A DNA stretch of 64,000 nt from Secundilactobacillus kimchicus JCM 15530 (GCF_001433995.1 NZ_AZCX01000011.1:1-64000), one strand, 5' to 3'; positions 7,753 to 17,030 are shown, counted from the stretch's first letter. The notes: generated by a model not told the origin, from the letters alone. Program-made: numbers and translations.

Positions 7753-8670
7753 ATGCAAAAATTCCAGGAGTTCCTCAGGTCACTTCTTCGACATTATCGA
7801 CAAGCTAACGTGAGCGATTCGGCAGCGGTTTTGACCTACTACTCGTTACTCTCGATTTTTCCGATTTTACTAATTGCCGGTAACTTGATTTCGTTACTTC
7901 GACTAGATACGGATTGGGTCTTAAGTTATATCAAACCCGTTCTACCTGTTCCGGTGTTCGAAACGGTGTCGCCGATTATTCGGTCGTTTCTTGAACAAGG
8001 GAGCGGCACGACACTTTCAATTGGGATTTTGGTGACGATTTGGTCCGCCAGCCAGATGGTTGCGGCGTTTCAACGCAGTATCAATCAAGCATATGGGATT
8101 GACTCAACCAACGCGCTGGTGAGTCGGTTTCTCTCGTTTTTGATGATCTTAGTTCTTGTTATTTTAATTTTTATTATTAGTTTTGTTTATGGATTGTCGG
8201 AAACGGTGATTGATACCGTTGCTCCCTGGCTTCATATTTCGCCTCAGCTCACCCAATTTGTCGGCAGCATGCGATTACCGGTTTCCGCGACCGGACTGTT
8301 TTTATTGGCCTGCTTGCTCTATTATGTGGTGCCAATGGTGCGCGTCAAATGGCGGTTTGTCTGGATGGGTGCGTTAGTGACTACGGTGGGGTGGCTACTA
8401 CTATCCCAAGGGTTTGCTCTATATATCCGGTATTTTGCCCAACGCATTACGAGTTATAAAACGATTGGAACGTTCATCGTCACCATTATCTGGCTGAACC
8501 TCTCCGCCTATATTTTAATGCTCGGGGGTGTGGTCAACGCCGCATCTCAGGAATGGCACTTAGGTCCAAGCGAGGAGACGGCCATTGTTAAACAACTTCG
8601 TAAAACCCGGCGGAGTATGAAAAAGAAGCCGACCAAAAAACGGTCGGCTTCTAAGTCAAAACATCATTAA
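7753..8670 (+). CDS. YihY/BrkB family inner-membrane protein
   Basis: A 305-residue protein with about six membrane helices and the YihY signature: 'SDSAAVLTYYSLLSIFPILLIAGNLI', 'LSIGILVTIWSASQMVAAFQRSINQAYG', 'YYVVPMVRVKWRFVWMGALVTTVGWLL', and 'YKTIGTFIVTIIWLNLSAYILMLGGVVNA'. Function is not firmly known (early RNase BN naming was wrong). AGGTGAG lies 4 bases before the ATG. The C-terminal tail is strongly basic (Lys/Arg/Ser-rich), and its codons double as the terminator hairpin of the opposing flavodoxin gene; the two genes overlap by 4 bases at their stops. Confidence 0.88.
   Translation: MQKFQEFLRSLLRHYRQANVSDSAAVLTYYSLLSIFPILLIAGNLISLLRLDTDWVLSYIKPVLPVPVFETVSPIIRSFLEQGSGTTLSIGILVTIWSASQMVAAFQRSINQAYGIDSTNALVSRFLSFLMILVLVILIFIISFVYGLSETVIDTVAPWLHISPQLTQFVGSMRLPVSATGLFLLACLLYYVVPMVRVKWRFVWMGALVTTVGWLLLSQGFALYIRYFAQRITSYKTIGTFIVTIIWLNLSAYILMLGGVVNAASQEWHLGPSEETAIVKQLRKTRRSMKKKPTKKRSASKSKHH
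8616..8651 (-). terminator. Flavodoxin terminator inside the yihY coding end
   Basis: Perfect 10-bp stem GAAGCCGACC (8625-8634) / GGTCGGCTTC (8642-8651), 7-base loop. Read on the minus strand it is followed by a T5 run (8620-8624), so it is an intrinsic terminator for the leftward flavodoxin gene, lying entirely within the last 20 codons of yihY. Confidence 0.75.
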
Positions 8671-9113
8671 CCAGCGGCTTCAACTAACTTTTTAGTGAAG
8701 GCGTCAAGTGCGGCAATATCATCTTCGTCAGGTTCCAAATTGATCTTGATATCTTGAGCGCCCTGCGTGGCGCCCGCTTGTTTAAATGCGGCGCTAAATG
8801 CGTCAACGGCGACGTTATAATCGTCCTCGTAGAATAGATCACCAGAGCCCGCAACACCGTAAATTTTACCCTTTAAGTCCAATCCCTTAAGGTCTTCATA
8901 GAAGTCCATTCCTTCATCGGGAAGCTGACCTTCGTCATAGGTGTACGGGCAGACGACACAGATATCAACGTTTTTTAAGTCATCGGCTTCCGTTTGAGAA
9001 ATTTCGGTTTCCGTCACTTCGACGCCTAACGCTTCAAACTGTTCGGTGATGATGTCGGCGATATCTTCATTGTTACCAGTAATTGTTGCAAAAACAACTT
9101 GTGCTTTAGCCAT
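8667..9113 (-). CDS. Flavodoxin
   Basis: A 148-residue FMN-binding electron carrier. The phosphate-binding loop 'TITGNNEDIADII' near the N-terminus, the strand 'VDICVVCPYTYDEGQLPDEGMDFYEDL' (50s-60s loop equivalents with aromatic residues) and 'KIYGVAGSGDLFYEDDYNVAVDAF' (second isoalloxazine loop) match short-chain flavodoxins. Very acidic overall, as usual. GAGGT lies 8 bases before the ATG. Divergent from recX; converges on yihY with a 4-base stop overlap and takes its terminator from inside that gene. Partner reductases are not encoded nearby. Confidence 0.92.
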   Translation of the reverse strand: MAKAQVVFATITGNNEDIADIITEQFEALGVEVTETEISQTEADDLKNVDICVVCPYTYDEGQLPDEGMDFYEDLKGLDLKGKIYGVAGSGDLFYEDDYNVAVDAFSAAFKQAGATQGAQDIKINLEPDEDDIAALDAFTKKLVEAAG

Positions 9114-9182
9114 TTAATCAACCTCTATCGTAGTTATTAGTCGAAACTAGTATAGCAAAAAAACAGGAAGTGTGAACGTACC

Positions 9183-10007
9183 ATGTCGGATAAAAATGAA
9201 AATGGCGGGACGATTACGAAAATCCAATCCCAAAAGCGGCCTGGCCGTTACAATATTTACATCGACGATCAATACGCATTCGCGGTTGGGGAAGACGTGT
9301 TGATTCGGCACCGCTTACTAAAGGGGACAGAACTGGACGCCGGACTTATTCAACAACTCCAACGCGAAGATGATCTCTCCAAAATTTGGCAGCGTGCGTT
9401 AGATTACTTGGGGTTTCGCCAACGCACGGAGCAGGAGTTAACAGACTACTTACTAGCCAAGGAATTTGAACTAGAAGATATTGAAACGGTCATTGCTCGG
9501 TTGAAGGCGGAACGATTGGTCAATGACGAGCATTACGCCTACAGCTACGTTCGGACCATGCGACAGACTAGCGATAAAGGCCCGGCGGTTATCAGCCGTC
9601 AGTTACAGGCCAAAGGGGTTAGCGAGCGCCTGATTCAAGCGGCCCTAAGCGATGAATTTGATGAGTCGGTTCAGCTGACACAAGCGTCCGAGCAGGTGCC
9701 TAAAATTAAGCGTCAGTACCATCGAGATATGCCACGAATTCAAGAACAAAAAGTTCGCCAACGCCTGATGGCAAAGGGCTTTTCAAGCGATGTTATTTCA
9801 CAAGTTCTGGCTGAAACAAGCTTTGAAATGGCCGAAGACGAGCAAGAAGACCTGTTAAATGGCCAGGCGGAAAAACTTTGGCGTCGTCACGCCAGCCGGG
9901 AAGCTAGTGACCGTCGGCAAAAAGTGTGGCAGGCACTTTACCGCAAAGGGTTTCCGTCGGATGCCATTAATAAATGGCTGGCCGACCATGAAAATGACGC
10001 CGACTAA
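9183..10007 (+). CDS. recX: Recombination regulator RecX
   Basis: A 274-residue, mostly helical protein of the RecX family, which binds and modulates RecA filaments. Seen: an N-terminal lead 'GTITKIQSQKRPGRYNIYIDDQYAFAVGEDVLI' typical of the longer Lactobacillales/Bacilli form, then repeated three-helix modules beginning 'ALDYLGFRQRTEQELTDYLLAKEFELEDIETVIARLKAERLVNDEHYAYSYVRT' and continuing with 'KGPAVISRQLQAKGV' and 'KVWQALYRKGFPSDAINKWL'. AGGAAG lies 12 bases before the ATG, a rather long spacing. No LexA-type box is seen upstream. Confidence 0.92.
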   Translation: MSDKNENGGTITKIQSQKRPGRYNIYIDDQYAFAVGEDVLIRHRLLKGTELDAGLIQQLQREDDLSKIWQRALDYLGFRQRTEQELTDYLLAKEFELEDIETVIARLKAERLVNDEHYAYSYVRTMRQTSDKGPAVISRQLQAKGVSERLIQAALSDEFDESVQLTQASEQVPKIKRQYHRDMPRIQEQKVRQRLMAKGFSSDVISQVLAETSFEMAEDEQEDLLNGQAEKLWRRHASREASDRRQKVWQALYRKGFPSDAINKWLADHENDAD

Positions 10008-10031
10008 GGGTTGCTGATTCGAGATATTATG

Positions 10032-10060
10032 TAGGCAAATAACTAGAAGTTTGTTATAAT
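10032..10060 (+). promoter_or_regulatory. Promoter of the DUF402 gene
   Basis: TGT followed by a perfect TATAAT (10055-10060) with a weak -35 TAGGCA (10032-10037) at 17 bases; 52 bases upstream of the ATG. Confidence 0.6.
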
Positions 10061-10112
10061 GTTTTGTGAAATTTTAATTTAATACCCGATACTTGGAAAG
10101 TAGGGGTTAACT

Positions 10113-10661
10113 ATGGCGCGCGAAGCTAGAGGACCTAAGGAAGGCGACTTCATTACGATCAAAAGCTATAAGCACGACGGAAGTTTACATCGAACTTGGC
10201 GCGATACAATGGTACTCAAAACAAGCGAAAATGCCCTCATCGGTTGCAATGACCATACGTTGGTTATTGAAGACGATGGGCGGCGGTGGATGACTCGCGA
10301 ACCGGCTCTTGTTTATTTTCATAAACACTATTGGTTTAATGTGGTCGCTATGATCCGCGATAATGGGGTGTCTTACTACTGTAACCTTGCCTCACCTTTT
10401 GTGTTAGATCAAGAAGCATTAAAGTATATTGATTATGATCTCGACGTTAAGGTGTTTCCTGACGGCGAGAAACGATTGCTTGACGTTGACGAGTATGAGG
10501 TCTTTTCCAAACGTTGGCACTATAGCAAAGACATCGATAAGATATTGAAGGCTAACGTCTTGATTTTGGTGGATTGGATCAACAACCGCAAAGGGCCATT
10601 TTCGAAGGAATACGTAGATTTATGGTATTCACGCTATCTCGAACTTTCCCGTCGGCGGTAA
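10113..10661 (+). CDS. DUF402 / Ntdp-type nucleoside tri- and diphosphatase
   Basis: A 182-residue protein close to Staphylococcus Ntdp and B. subtilis YgaC. Seen: '[19 protein letters not shown]' at the N-terminus and the metal/nucleotide-binding core '[42 protein letters not shown]', where Asp and Glu residues coordinate Mg2+ in the family. The family hydrolyses nucleoside tri/diphosphates. AGGGG lies 6 bases before the ATG, it has its own promoter, and a small terminator follows. Not obviously linked in function to recX or the downstream permease. Confidence 0.85.
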   Translation: MAREARGPKEGDFITIKSYKHDGSLHRTWRDTMVLKTSENALIGCNDHTLVIEDDGRRWMTREPALVYFHKHYWFNVVAMIRDNGVSYYCNLASPFVLDQEALKYIDYDLDVKVFPDGEKRLLDVDEYEVFSKRWHYSKDIDKILKANVLILVDWINNRKGPFSKEYVDLWYSRYLELSRRR

Positions 10662-10682
10662 TGGAGTTTTAGAATTCAAAAG

Positions 10683-10710
10683 CAGACTATTTCTGATGGT
10701 CTGTTTTTTG
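10683..10710 (+). terminator. Intrinsic terminator after the DUF402 gene
   Basis: Short stem 10683-10689 / 10697-10703 (one G-T pair) followed by TTTTTTG. Confidence 0.6.
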
Positions 10711-10711
10711 T

Positions 10712-10739
10712 TTGCCTTGCCGGTGGAGTATTGTATACT
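10712..10739 (+). promoter_or_regulatory. Promoter of the AI-2E family permease gene
   Basis: TTGCCT (10712-10717), 16-base spacer, TATACT (10734-10739); 31 bases upstream of the chosen ATG. Confidence 0.5.
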
Positions 10740-10770
10740 TAGTTTAATTGTTTTGACGGGGGATTTTACT

Positions 10771-11907
10771 ATGTTTGAACGAATTCAAAAATCCAAGCTC
10801 ATGTTTTGGTCACTAGAACTCTTGATTGTGGCTGTATTGATCTGGGTTTGCACCAAGATCGACTTTCTATTTGCGCCCATCGGCACGTTTTTCTCAACGA
10901 TTTTTATGCCAGTTCTTTTGGCAGGGGTGCTGTTTTACATGTTAAATCCAATTGTGATGCGACTTGAAAAGGTCAAGTTAGGCAAATTTCGCTTTAACCA
11001 TACTGGCGCGGTTGCAGTAGTTTTTATTCTGCTGTTGCTGCTGTTTATTGGGGCTTTAGCTTGGCTGATTCCTAAGCTAATTGGTCAAGTTGGAAACCTG
11101 GTAACAAACATTCCCAACTTTGTGGATGTGATTAAACGGGTGCTCGGCGAGTGGAACCAGCGATTGAGTCATATCGGTTGGTTGAAGACCGTGGATTATG
11201 AATCGTATGCTAATCAGATTCAGTCCGGGTTATCGGATTACGCCAAGACGTTTATGAGCGGGTTAACTTCCAGTGTTGGCACCGTTATTGGCATGGCAAC
11301 CAGTATTACCGTCGTCGCCATTACGGTCCCGGTGATGTTGTTTTACATGCTGAAAGATGGGCAAAAGTTAAAGCCGGCTATTAAGCGCTTTTTACCTCGT
11401 AAGCATGCTGAACAAACCATGGATTTGCTCTCGCAGATGAGTAATACAATCTCAAATTACATTGGCGGTCAATTGATTGAAGTGTTGTTTGTTATGGTCT
11501 TCACCTCCATGGGATTCGCCTTAGTTGGGGAAAAGTATGCGTTGTTACTAGGAATTTTCGCCGGGATGTGCAACATCATTCCGTACGTTGGTCCGTATAT
11601 TGGCGTTTTACCGGCCCTCATCGTGGCCATTGAGAGTGGCTTAATGCAAGTCATCTTGGTGGCGGTTGTCACCGTCGTGGTTCAGCAAATCGATGGGAAC
11701 TTCATCTTCCCCAACGTTATCGGCCGGAGCCTGAGCATCCACCCGTTAACCATCATCATTATTTTGCTGGTTGCCGGTAATATTGCGGGATTGCTAGGGA
11801 TGATCCTCGGTGTGCCGTTGTACGCTATCGTGAAGGTGATTGTTGAGTTTATTTATCACGTGTCACACATTTCTGATAAAGCGGCCTCAACGACGCCGGA
11901 ATCTTAA
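10771..11907 (+). CDS. AI-2E family (PerM/YtvI-like) transporter
   Basis: A 378-residue integral membrane protein with about eight hydrophobic segments. Typical motifs: 'FMPVLLAGVLFYMLNPIVMRLEK' after the first helices, a soluble middle part, 'VPVMLFYMLKDGQKLKPAIKRFLP', 'SNTISNYIGGQLIEVLFVMVFTSMGFALVGEKYALLLGIFAGMCNIIPYVGPYIGVLPALIVA' and 'QQIDGNFIFPNVIGRSLSIHPLTIIIILLVAGNIAGLLGMILGVPLYAI'. The family includes autoinducer-2 exporters and Na+/H+ antiporters; the substrate here is open. Start at 10771 chosen because GGGGGA precedes that ATG; the frame is open 25 codons further into the promoter and terminator, which cannot be coding. Confidence 0.9.
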   Translation: MFERIQKSKLMFWSLELLIVAVLIWVCTKIDFLFAPIGTFFSTIFMPVLLAGVLFYMLNPIVMRLEKVKLGKFRFNHTGAVAVVFILLLLLFIGALAWLIPKLIGQVGNLVTNIPNFVDVIKRVLGEWNQRLSHIGWLKTVDYESYANQIQSGLSDYAKTFMSGLTSSVGTVIGMATSITVVAITVPVMLFYMLKDGQKLKPAIKRFLPRKHAEQTMDLLSQMSNTISNYIGGQLIEVLFVMVFTSMGFALVGEKYALLLGIFAGMCNIIPYVGPYIGVLPALIVAIESGLMQVILVAVVTVVVQQIDGNFIFPNVIGRSLSIHPLTIIIILLVAGNIAGLLGMILGVPLYAIVKVIVEFIYHVSHISDKAASTTPES

Positions 11908-11934
11908 GCTTTACTAAGGGTGATGGGGAATTCG

Positions 11935-11962
11935 TTGACCACATATTGGGTTATGATAGGAT
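11935..11962 (+). promoter_or_regulatory. Candidate tagD promoter
   Basis: TTGACC (11935-11940), 16-base spacer, TAGGAT (11957-11962), 63 bases upstream of the tagD ATG. Confidence 0.45.
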
Positions 11963-12024
11963 TTGTGGTAATATAGTCGGGTTAGAAACTGAGACTGAAA
12001 TTAATGAAATAAGCAGGAGATTTT

Positions 12025-12435
12025 ATGAAAAAAGTTATTACGTACGGGACGTTTGATCTCATTCACAAAGGTCACATTCGATTACTCAAACGGGCTCGGG
12101 CATTGGGCGACCACTTGACGGTCTGCGTGTCATCAGATGAGTTTAATGCAATTAAAGGCAAGCGCGCCTACACGTCTTATGAAGACCGAAAGTATATTTT
12201 GGAATCCATTCGTTACGTGGACGAAGTAATTCCAGAAACGACTTGGGATCAAAAAATCAAAGACGTTCAGGAAAACGACATCGACATTTTTGTGATGGGC
12301 GACGATTGGGAAGGTAAGTTTGACTTCTTAAAGGATTACTGTGAAGTCATTTATTTGCCACGGACTGAGGGCATCTCAACCACTAAGATCAAAGAAGATC
12401 TGGGCCTCCAAGCGGGCGCTGATTGGAAAGAATAA
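12025..12435 (+). CDS. tagD: Glycerol-3-phosphate cytidylyltransferase
   Basis: A 136-residue nucleotidyltransferase making CDP-glycerol from CTP and glycerol-3-phosphate, the donor for poly(glycerol-phosphate) wall teichoic acid. Seen: 'YGTFDLIHKGHIRLLKRA' with the HxGH motif at His14-His17, 'FNAIKGKRAYTSYEDRKYILESIRYVDEVIPE' (R-x-x-x-L region) and 'YLPRTEGISTTKIKEDL' with the nucleotide-binding R-T-x-G-I-S-T-T motif. AGGAG lies 7 bases before the ATG. Its product would feed the TagF-like polymerase encoded two genes downstream. Confidence 0.96.
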   Translation: MKKVITYGTFDLIHKGHIRLLKRARALGDHLTVCVSSDEFNAIKGKRAYTSYEDRKYILESIRYVDEVIPETTWDQKIKDVQENDIDIFVMGDDWEGKFDFLKDYCEVIYLPRTEGISTTKIKEDLGLQAGADWKE

Positions 12436-12450
12436 GTAGAAGCGATGATG

Positions 12451-12480
12451 ATATCCCCAGAGTAATTCTAGGGATATTTT
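12451..12480 (+). terminator. Weak terminator or attenuator after tagD
   Basis: ATATCCC (12451-12457) / GGGATAT (12471-12477) with inner AGA/TCT pairing and a short TTTTATT tail, between tagD and the next gene. Partial read-through is likely. Confidence 0.45.
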
Positions 12481-12505
12481 ATTGTGGATAGAAAGGGTTA
12501 ACGTA

Positions 12506-13345
12506 ATGGGACAAGCAGTCTTTCTGGTAACCTCACTTGCGGGGTTACGAAAAACGACGTTTAGAAATAAGGTCACGGCATTAGTTAGCGAAGGCGAAGA
12601 CGTGACAGTTTTGTTTGCCATGGTCCGGTTTGATGAGTTTGAACAAGCGCAGCGCCAGCTTGCAATAACGTTTAAGCATCACGAGTTAGGAAACCACCTC
12701 CACGTTCAATCGTTAGCTGATTTGGTTAAAACGTCGACAGGGGTAGCGTTGACGCCGGCTGAGACGTTTAATCAAGACTTTTTAGCCTTTGAGCAAAAGA
12801 CGTTTGATGATGCCGAATTTGGTGGGACGGTTGACCGGTATGTCAAAGACGGCGAAATCTTCGGCGAAGTCATCAAGGATACTGATGGGATCCCACTTAA
12901 AATGACGCAATTTGACCACAATGAAATTGTGCAATCAGCCATCTTTGAAAAGGGCCAGTTGATTGGCCTGATGAATTTCGAACAGGGGCATCTTTCCCAG
13001 AGTTTATTGCTGAACAGCCAGGGGGAACTGGTTTACCGGTTTATTCGCCACATGCGAACGGTTAACTGGTTATACAGTATGGGCAAGACGTCAAAACTTA
13101 ATTTTTCAAACCAGGTGCCTGACGAAGATTCACCCAATAATCGGGTCGTTTATCGGGCTAGCGAAAAGAAGCCGTTCTACGAAGTCGTTGATCATGTTTC
13201 ATATCATCGCTTAGGCGATTTATACGAATTTTACGCAATGGTTTTGCGGTCGTTTGATCAGTCGGGGTGTCAACTTTTCGTTGATTTAGATGATAATCCT
13301 GACCTTGTGACCCATATGCCACAACAACTGATTTTTAACTATTAA
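12506..13345 (+). CDS. Uncharacterised protein between tagD and tagF (TagE N-terminal-like)
   Basis: A 279-residue soluble protein I cannot name. Residues 1-75 ('MGQAVFLVTSLAGLRKTTFRNKVTALVSEGEDVTVLF') look like the N-terminal Rossmann lead of GT-B teichoic-acid glucosyltransferases. Residues about 105-180 show short repeated strand-turn units ('DRYVKDGEIFGEVIKDTDGIPLKMTQFDHNEIVQ..', '..LNSQGELVYRFIRH') resembling the accessory insert of TagE-type proteins. The C-terminal catalytic half with the E-x7-E motif is absent, so it is a stand-alone accessory, regulatory or degenerate unit. ATG with AAAGGG upstream; tagF follows after 13 bases, strongly suggesting co-translation. Confidence 0.65.
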   Translation: MGQAVFLVTSLAGLRKTTFRNKVTALVSEGEDVTVLFAMVRFDEFEQAQRQLAITFKHHELGNHLHVQSLADLVKTSTGVALTPAETFNQDFLAFEQKTFDDAEFGGTVDRYVKDGEIFGEVIKDTDGIPLKMTQFDHNEIVQSAIFEKGQLIGLMNFEQGHLSQSLLLNSQGELVYRFIRHMRTVNWLYSMGKTSKLNFSNQVPDEDSPNNRVVYRASEKKPFYEVVDHVSYHRLGDLYEFYAMVLRSFDQSGCQLFVDLDDNPDLVTHMPQQLIFNY

Positions 13346-13358
13346 GGAGTCGTTACCC

Positions 13359-15383
13359 GTGCGTGCAATACTATCAGGCTTACACCAGAAAAAAAGTAAA
13401 CAGGAATTGGAACTGGAACTAATTGACGTGCCGTCCTCTTTCGATAATTTGCGGGTAACCTTCTTGGAAACCAATAGTTTGGCGACCATTACGGTACCCG
13501 TTGTTAAGGTGATTGACAACAACTTGATTCGAATTCGAATTGATGCTCAGGCGTTGCAGTTTGCTGCGTTTAACCAAAGTGAATTTACGTGGCAGCTATT
13601 TTTGGGTTTTGAAGCCAATCATGAACATGTGTTACTGCAGGTTGAAAGTGAATATCTTAGTGATCGGCACCAATTGTCATTAACGAGTTATATTCAATTC
13701 AACTCAGATTCAGAAGGGATGGCAACCCTCAGTATTCATACGCAGCAGGCGGAAGATGAGTTTTCAATCAATTCTGTGAACTTGGTTGATGATACGCTCA
13801 AGCTGACCGGAAATAGTCTGATTAATAATCAGCCGATTAAGGATCAACAAATTCTTCTTCGTGATGTGAATACTGGCGAAGCGTTGAGCTATCCGACGGA
13901 AAAAGGGACATTGCGAGGGCTGTTTAGCGTCTCAATCCCACTCTCGGACCTCCCTGAAAATGCGGATGTCGCCCTTTTTATTCACTATATGGTCGGTACC
14001 CAGAAGGTTGAACAACGGCTTATTTTGGCCCGGTCATTAGAGGGGCAAAACGTACAAACGGTTTTAAGCTCTGGCAGAATGGCACTTTTGGAAAAAAGTT
14101 TCAACAATGGGTTGATTGTCAAGGAATTTCCGGCGCCAACTGTGGTTGAAAAGTTGGCCGCTGCGCCTAGTAAGCTAGGGGCGATCGTTGAATTTGGTCG
14201 GACAATTCAAGATAAGATTAATCTTCAGCGGATGCGGTTACTTTTCAAGTTGGGCCATCGACCAAATGAGGCGACAACAATTGTCTTTGAATCATTTGGT
14301 GGCCGACAAGTGTCAGATAGTCCATTTGCAATCTACAAGTTGTTTAAGGAACTCTATCCGGGCTTTAATTTTGTCTGGTCCATTGATCGCTCACTGAAGA
14401 AGTTCTGTCGGCAAAACGGGATTCCTTACGTCGTTCGACGGACTTCAAAGTGGGTTCGAACCCTCGAAAAATCGACGTACTGGATTAGTAATGCACGGTT
14501 CCCGGCGTGGGTCCGTAAGCCAAAGTACGTCACCTACATCCAAACGTGGCATGGAACACCATTAAAGAAGTTGGGTTTAGACATCGAAAACGTGTCAATG
14601 CCTGGGACAACAACCAGCAAGTACCACGCTAACTTTGTGAAAGAAGCCAATCGGTGGGATGCTTTGGTCTCTCCTAACGATTATTCGACTCGAATTTTCC
14701 GATCGGCCTTTGGGTTTAATAACCAGATCTTAAAGGTCGGGTATCCGCGTAATGATGAACTGATTAATGCGACACCGGAGGATATTGTGGCCTTAAAGGA
14801 ACGACTAGGCATTCCGCTGGATAAAAAAGTCGTCTTGTATGCCCCAACTTACCGGGATAATCAGTTTGCGGAGAAGGGAAAATATACCTTTGAGCTACCA
14901 TTTAGTCTTGACGAGTTCAAGGCACAATTTGGAGAAGATACTGTTCTGATTTTACGGATGCACTACCTGATTGCCAATGCATTGGATATTAGTGACTACA
15001 CTGACTTTGTGTACGATCTTTCATCCCATCCTGATATTTCAGAACTGTATCTTGTTTCGGATATGCTCATCACGGATTACTCCTCAGTGTTCTTTGACTA
15101 TGCTTATCTGAAGCGGCCCATTCTGTTTTATCCTTATGATTACCATCTTTACAAAGATGAGTTGCGTGGTTTTTACCTGGACTACGAAAAGGATTTACCG
15201 GGGAAAATCGCTAACAATCAAACCGATTTGATGCGGGGAATCGCCCATGATCTTGAGGTTCGTGATATGAGCGGTAATGCGAAATTCATGAAGTTTTACG
15301 ATCGGTTCTGTGCGATTGATGACGGATTGAGTTCGCTAAAAATCGTGAACTATGTGGTTCACCAAATTGAAAAGAACGTTTAA
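13359..15383 (+). CDS. tagF: CDP-glycerol glycerophosphotransferase, TagF-like
   Basis: A 674-residue peripheral membrane enzyme that extends poly(glycerol-phosphate) teichoic acid from CDP-glycerol. Residues 1-300 form a non-catalytic beta-rich extension; residues about 300-674 are the Glyphos_transf domain, with 'TIVFESFGGRQVSDSPFAIYKLFKELYP', 'YIQTWHGTPLKKLGLDIE' near 394 (catalytic His), 'YPRNDELI', 'VLYAPTYRDN', and 'LITDYSSVFFDYAYLKRPILFYPYD' near 571. GTG start with AAGGAG overlapping the stop of the preceding gene. The 300-residue N-terminal extension is longer than in minimal TagB/TagF proteins, so primase (TagB) versus polymerase (TagF) activity is not certain. Confidence 0.9.
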   Translation: MRAILSGLHQKKSKQELELELIDVPSSFDNLRVTFLETNSLATITVPVVKVIDNNLIRIRIDAQALQFAAFNQSEFTWQLFLGFEANHEHVLLQVESEYLSDRHQLSLTSYIQFNSDSEGMATLSIHTQQAEDEFSINSVNLVDDTLKLTGNSLINNQPIKDQQILLRDVNTGEALSYPTEKGTLRGLFSVSIPLSDLPENADVALFIHYMVGTQKVEQRLILARSLEGQNVQTVLSSGRMALLEKSFNNGLIVKEFPAPTVVEKLAAAPSKLGAIVEFGRTIQDKINLQRMRLLFKLGHRPNEATTIVFESFGGRQVSDSPFAIYKLFKELYPGFNFVWSIDRSLKKFCRQNGIPYVVRRTSKWVRTLEKSTYWISNARFPAWVRKPKYVTYIQTWHGTPLKKLGLDIENVSMPGTTTSKYHANFVKEANRWDALVSPNDYSTRIFRSAFGFNNQILKVGYPRNDELINATPEDIVALKERLGIPLDKKVVLYAPTYRDNQFAEKGKYTFELPFSLDEFKAQFGEDTVLILRMHYLIANALDISDYTDFVYDLSSHPDISELYLVSDMLITDYSSVFFDYAYLKRPILFYPYDYHLYKDELRGFYLDYEKDLPGKIANNQTDLMRGIAHDLEVRDMSGNAKFMKFYDRFCAIDDGLSSLKIVNYVVHQIEKNV

Positions 15384-15413
15384 GCATCTCACAAGAATGA
15401 AAGGAGAGCCGCG

Positions 15414-16985
15414 ATGACTAGTTTAGAAGCTGAAGTGGCAAGTCGCCGAACGTTTGCCATTATTTCTCACCCTGATGCTGGGAAAACGACGATTACCGAG
15501 CAACTATTGCTGTTCGGTGGAATCGTCCGAGAAGCTGGGACCGTTAAGGCCAGAAAGAGTGGCAACTTTGCGAAGTCTGACTGGATGGAAATCGAACAAA
15601 AGCGGGGAATTTCCGTCACGAGTTCCGTGATGCAGTTTGACTATGAAGGCAAGCGAATTAATATTTTGGATACGCCAGGGCATGAGGACTTCTCCGAAGA
15701 TACGTATCGGACTTTGATGGCGGTTGATTCAGCGGTCATGGTTATTGATTCAGCCAAGGGGATTGAACCTCAGACAAAGAAGCTGTTTCAAATCTGTAAA
15801 ATGCGGGGCATTCCAATTTTTACCTTTATGAACAAATTGGACCGGGATGGTCGTGACCCACTTGATCTGATTGCCGAACTGGAAGACGTATTGGGCGTGG
15901 AAGGGTACCCGATGAACTGGCCAATCGGCATGGGAAAAGAACTAAAGGGATTATACGATCGGTACCACAACCGGGTCGCAGTTTTTCGGCCTGATTCAGA
16001 GGAGACGGCCTATCTGCCATTAGATGAAAATGGGGATATCGTTGGCGATAACCCACTGAAGGAAGATTCCTGGTACCAAGATGCTCGTGACAACATGGAA
16101 TTGATTGCCGATGCGGGAAATCAATTTGACGAACAAAAGATTGCCACTGGTGACCAGACTCCCGTCTTCTTCGGGTCCGCCCTCGCTAACTTCGGGGTCA
16201 AAACATTCCTGGAAACCTACCTAACGTTTGCGCCTGAACCAGCACCACATCGGACGGAAAATGACGGGGTTGTCGAACCGACCGATTCGAACTTTTCTGG
16301 ATTTGTGTTCAAGATTCAAGCGAACATGGACCCTCGGCACCGCGACCGGATTGCCTTTGTTCGGGTGTGCTCTGGTCTCTTCACCCACGGGATGGACGTC
16401 ACCCTCGGTCGGACCAATAAGACGATGCGTTTATCAAACGTGACTCAGTTTATGGCCGATACGCGAGAAAATGTAGATACTGCCGTTGCTGGCGATATTA
16501 TTGGCCTATACGACACCGGAAACTATCAGATTGGTGATACCATTTTTACCGGGAAGCAACCGGTAAAATTTGAAAAATTGCCACAGTTCACGCCGGAGTT
16601 GTTCGTTTCGGTTCAAGCTAAGAACGTTATGAAGCAAAAATCCTTCCACAAAGGGATTCAACAGTTGGTTCAAGAAGGCGCCATTCAGCTGTATACGTCT
16701 TATTCAACCGGCGACTACATTTTAGGTGCCGTGGGGCAACTTCAGTTTGAAGTTTTCCAGTTCCGCATGCAAAATGAGTACAATTCTGAAGTGGTGATGG
16801 AACCCATGGGTCACAAAATCGCGCGGTGGATTAACCCGGACCAACTCGATGAAAAAATGTCATCGAGCAGAAACTTATTGGTTAAAGACCGAGGCGGCGA
16901 ACCGCTTTTCTTGTTCGAAAATCAGTTTGCTGAACGGTGGTTTAAGGATAAGTATCCAGATGTTGAGTTGACTTCAAAACTTTAA
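15414..16985 (+). CDS. prfC: Peptide chain release factor 3
   Basis: A 523-residue translational GTPase that recycles RF1/RF2 after termination. G1 'HPDAGKTT' at residues 19-26, effector region '[10 protein letters not shown]', G3 '[12 protein letters not shown]' near 85, G4 'NKLD' near 140, and the RF3-specific C-terminus ('[25 protein letters not shown]', '[31 protein letters not shown]' region, '[19 protein letters not shown]', 'RWINPDQL') are all present. Full length. AAGGAGAG lies 7 bases before the ATG. It follows tagF by 30 bases and may be read through from it. Confidence 0.97.
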   Translation: MTSLEAEVASRRTFAIISHPDAGKTTITEQLLLFGGIVREAGTVKARKSGNFAKSDWMEIEQKRGISVTSSVMQFDYEGKRINILDTPGHEDFSEDTYRTLMAVDSAVMVIDSAKGIEPQTKKLFQICKMRGIPIFTFMNKLDRDGRDPLDLIAELEDVLGVEGYPMNWPIGMGKELKGLYDRYHNRVAVFRPDSEETAYLPLDENGDIVGDNPLKEDSWYQDARDNMELIADAGNQFDEQKIATGDQTPVFFGSALANFGVKTFLETYLTFAPEPAPHRTENDGVVEPTDSNFSGFVFKIQANMDPRHRDRIAFVRVCSGLFTHGMDVTLGRTNKTMRLSNVTQFMADTRENVDTAVAGDIIGLYDTGNYQIGDTIFTGKQPVKFEKLPQFTPELFVSVQAKNVMKQKSFHKGIQQLVQEGAIQLYTSYSTGDYILGAVGQLQFEVFQFRMQNEYNSEVVMEPMGHKIARWINPDQLDEKMSSSRNLLVKDRGGEPLFLFENQFAERWFKDKYPDVELTSKL

Positions 16986-17030
16986 CGAAATGACCGGATG
17001 AAAACCCTCTAGCGGCATTAGAAAATCACG

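Noticed and set aside
10696-10770. 25-residue N-terminal extension of the AI-2E permease
   Set aside because: It would run through a terminator and promoter and has no ribosome-binding site.
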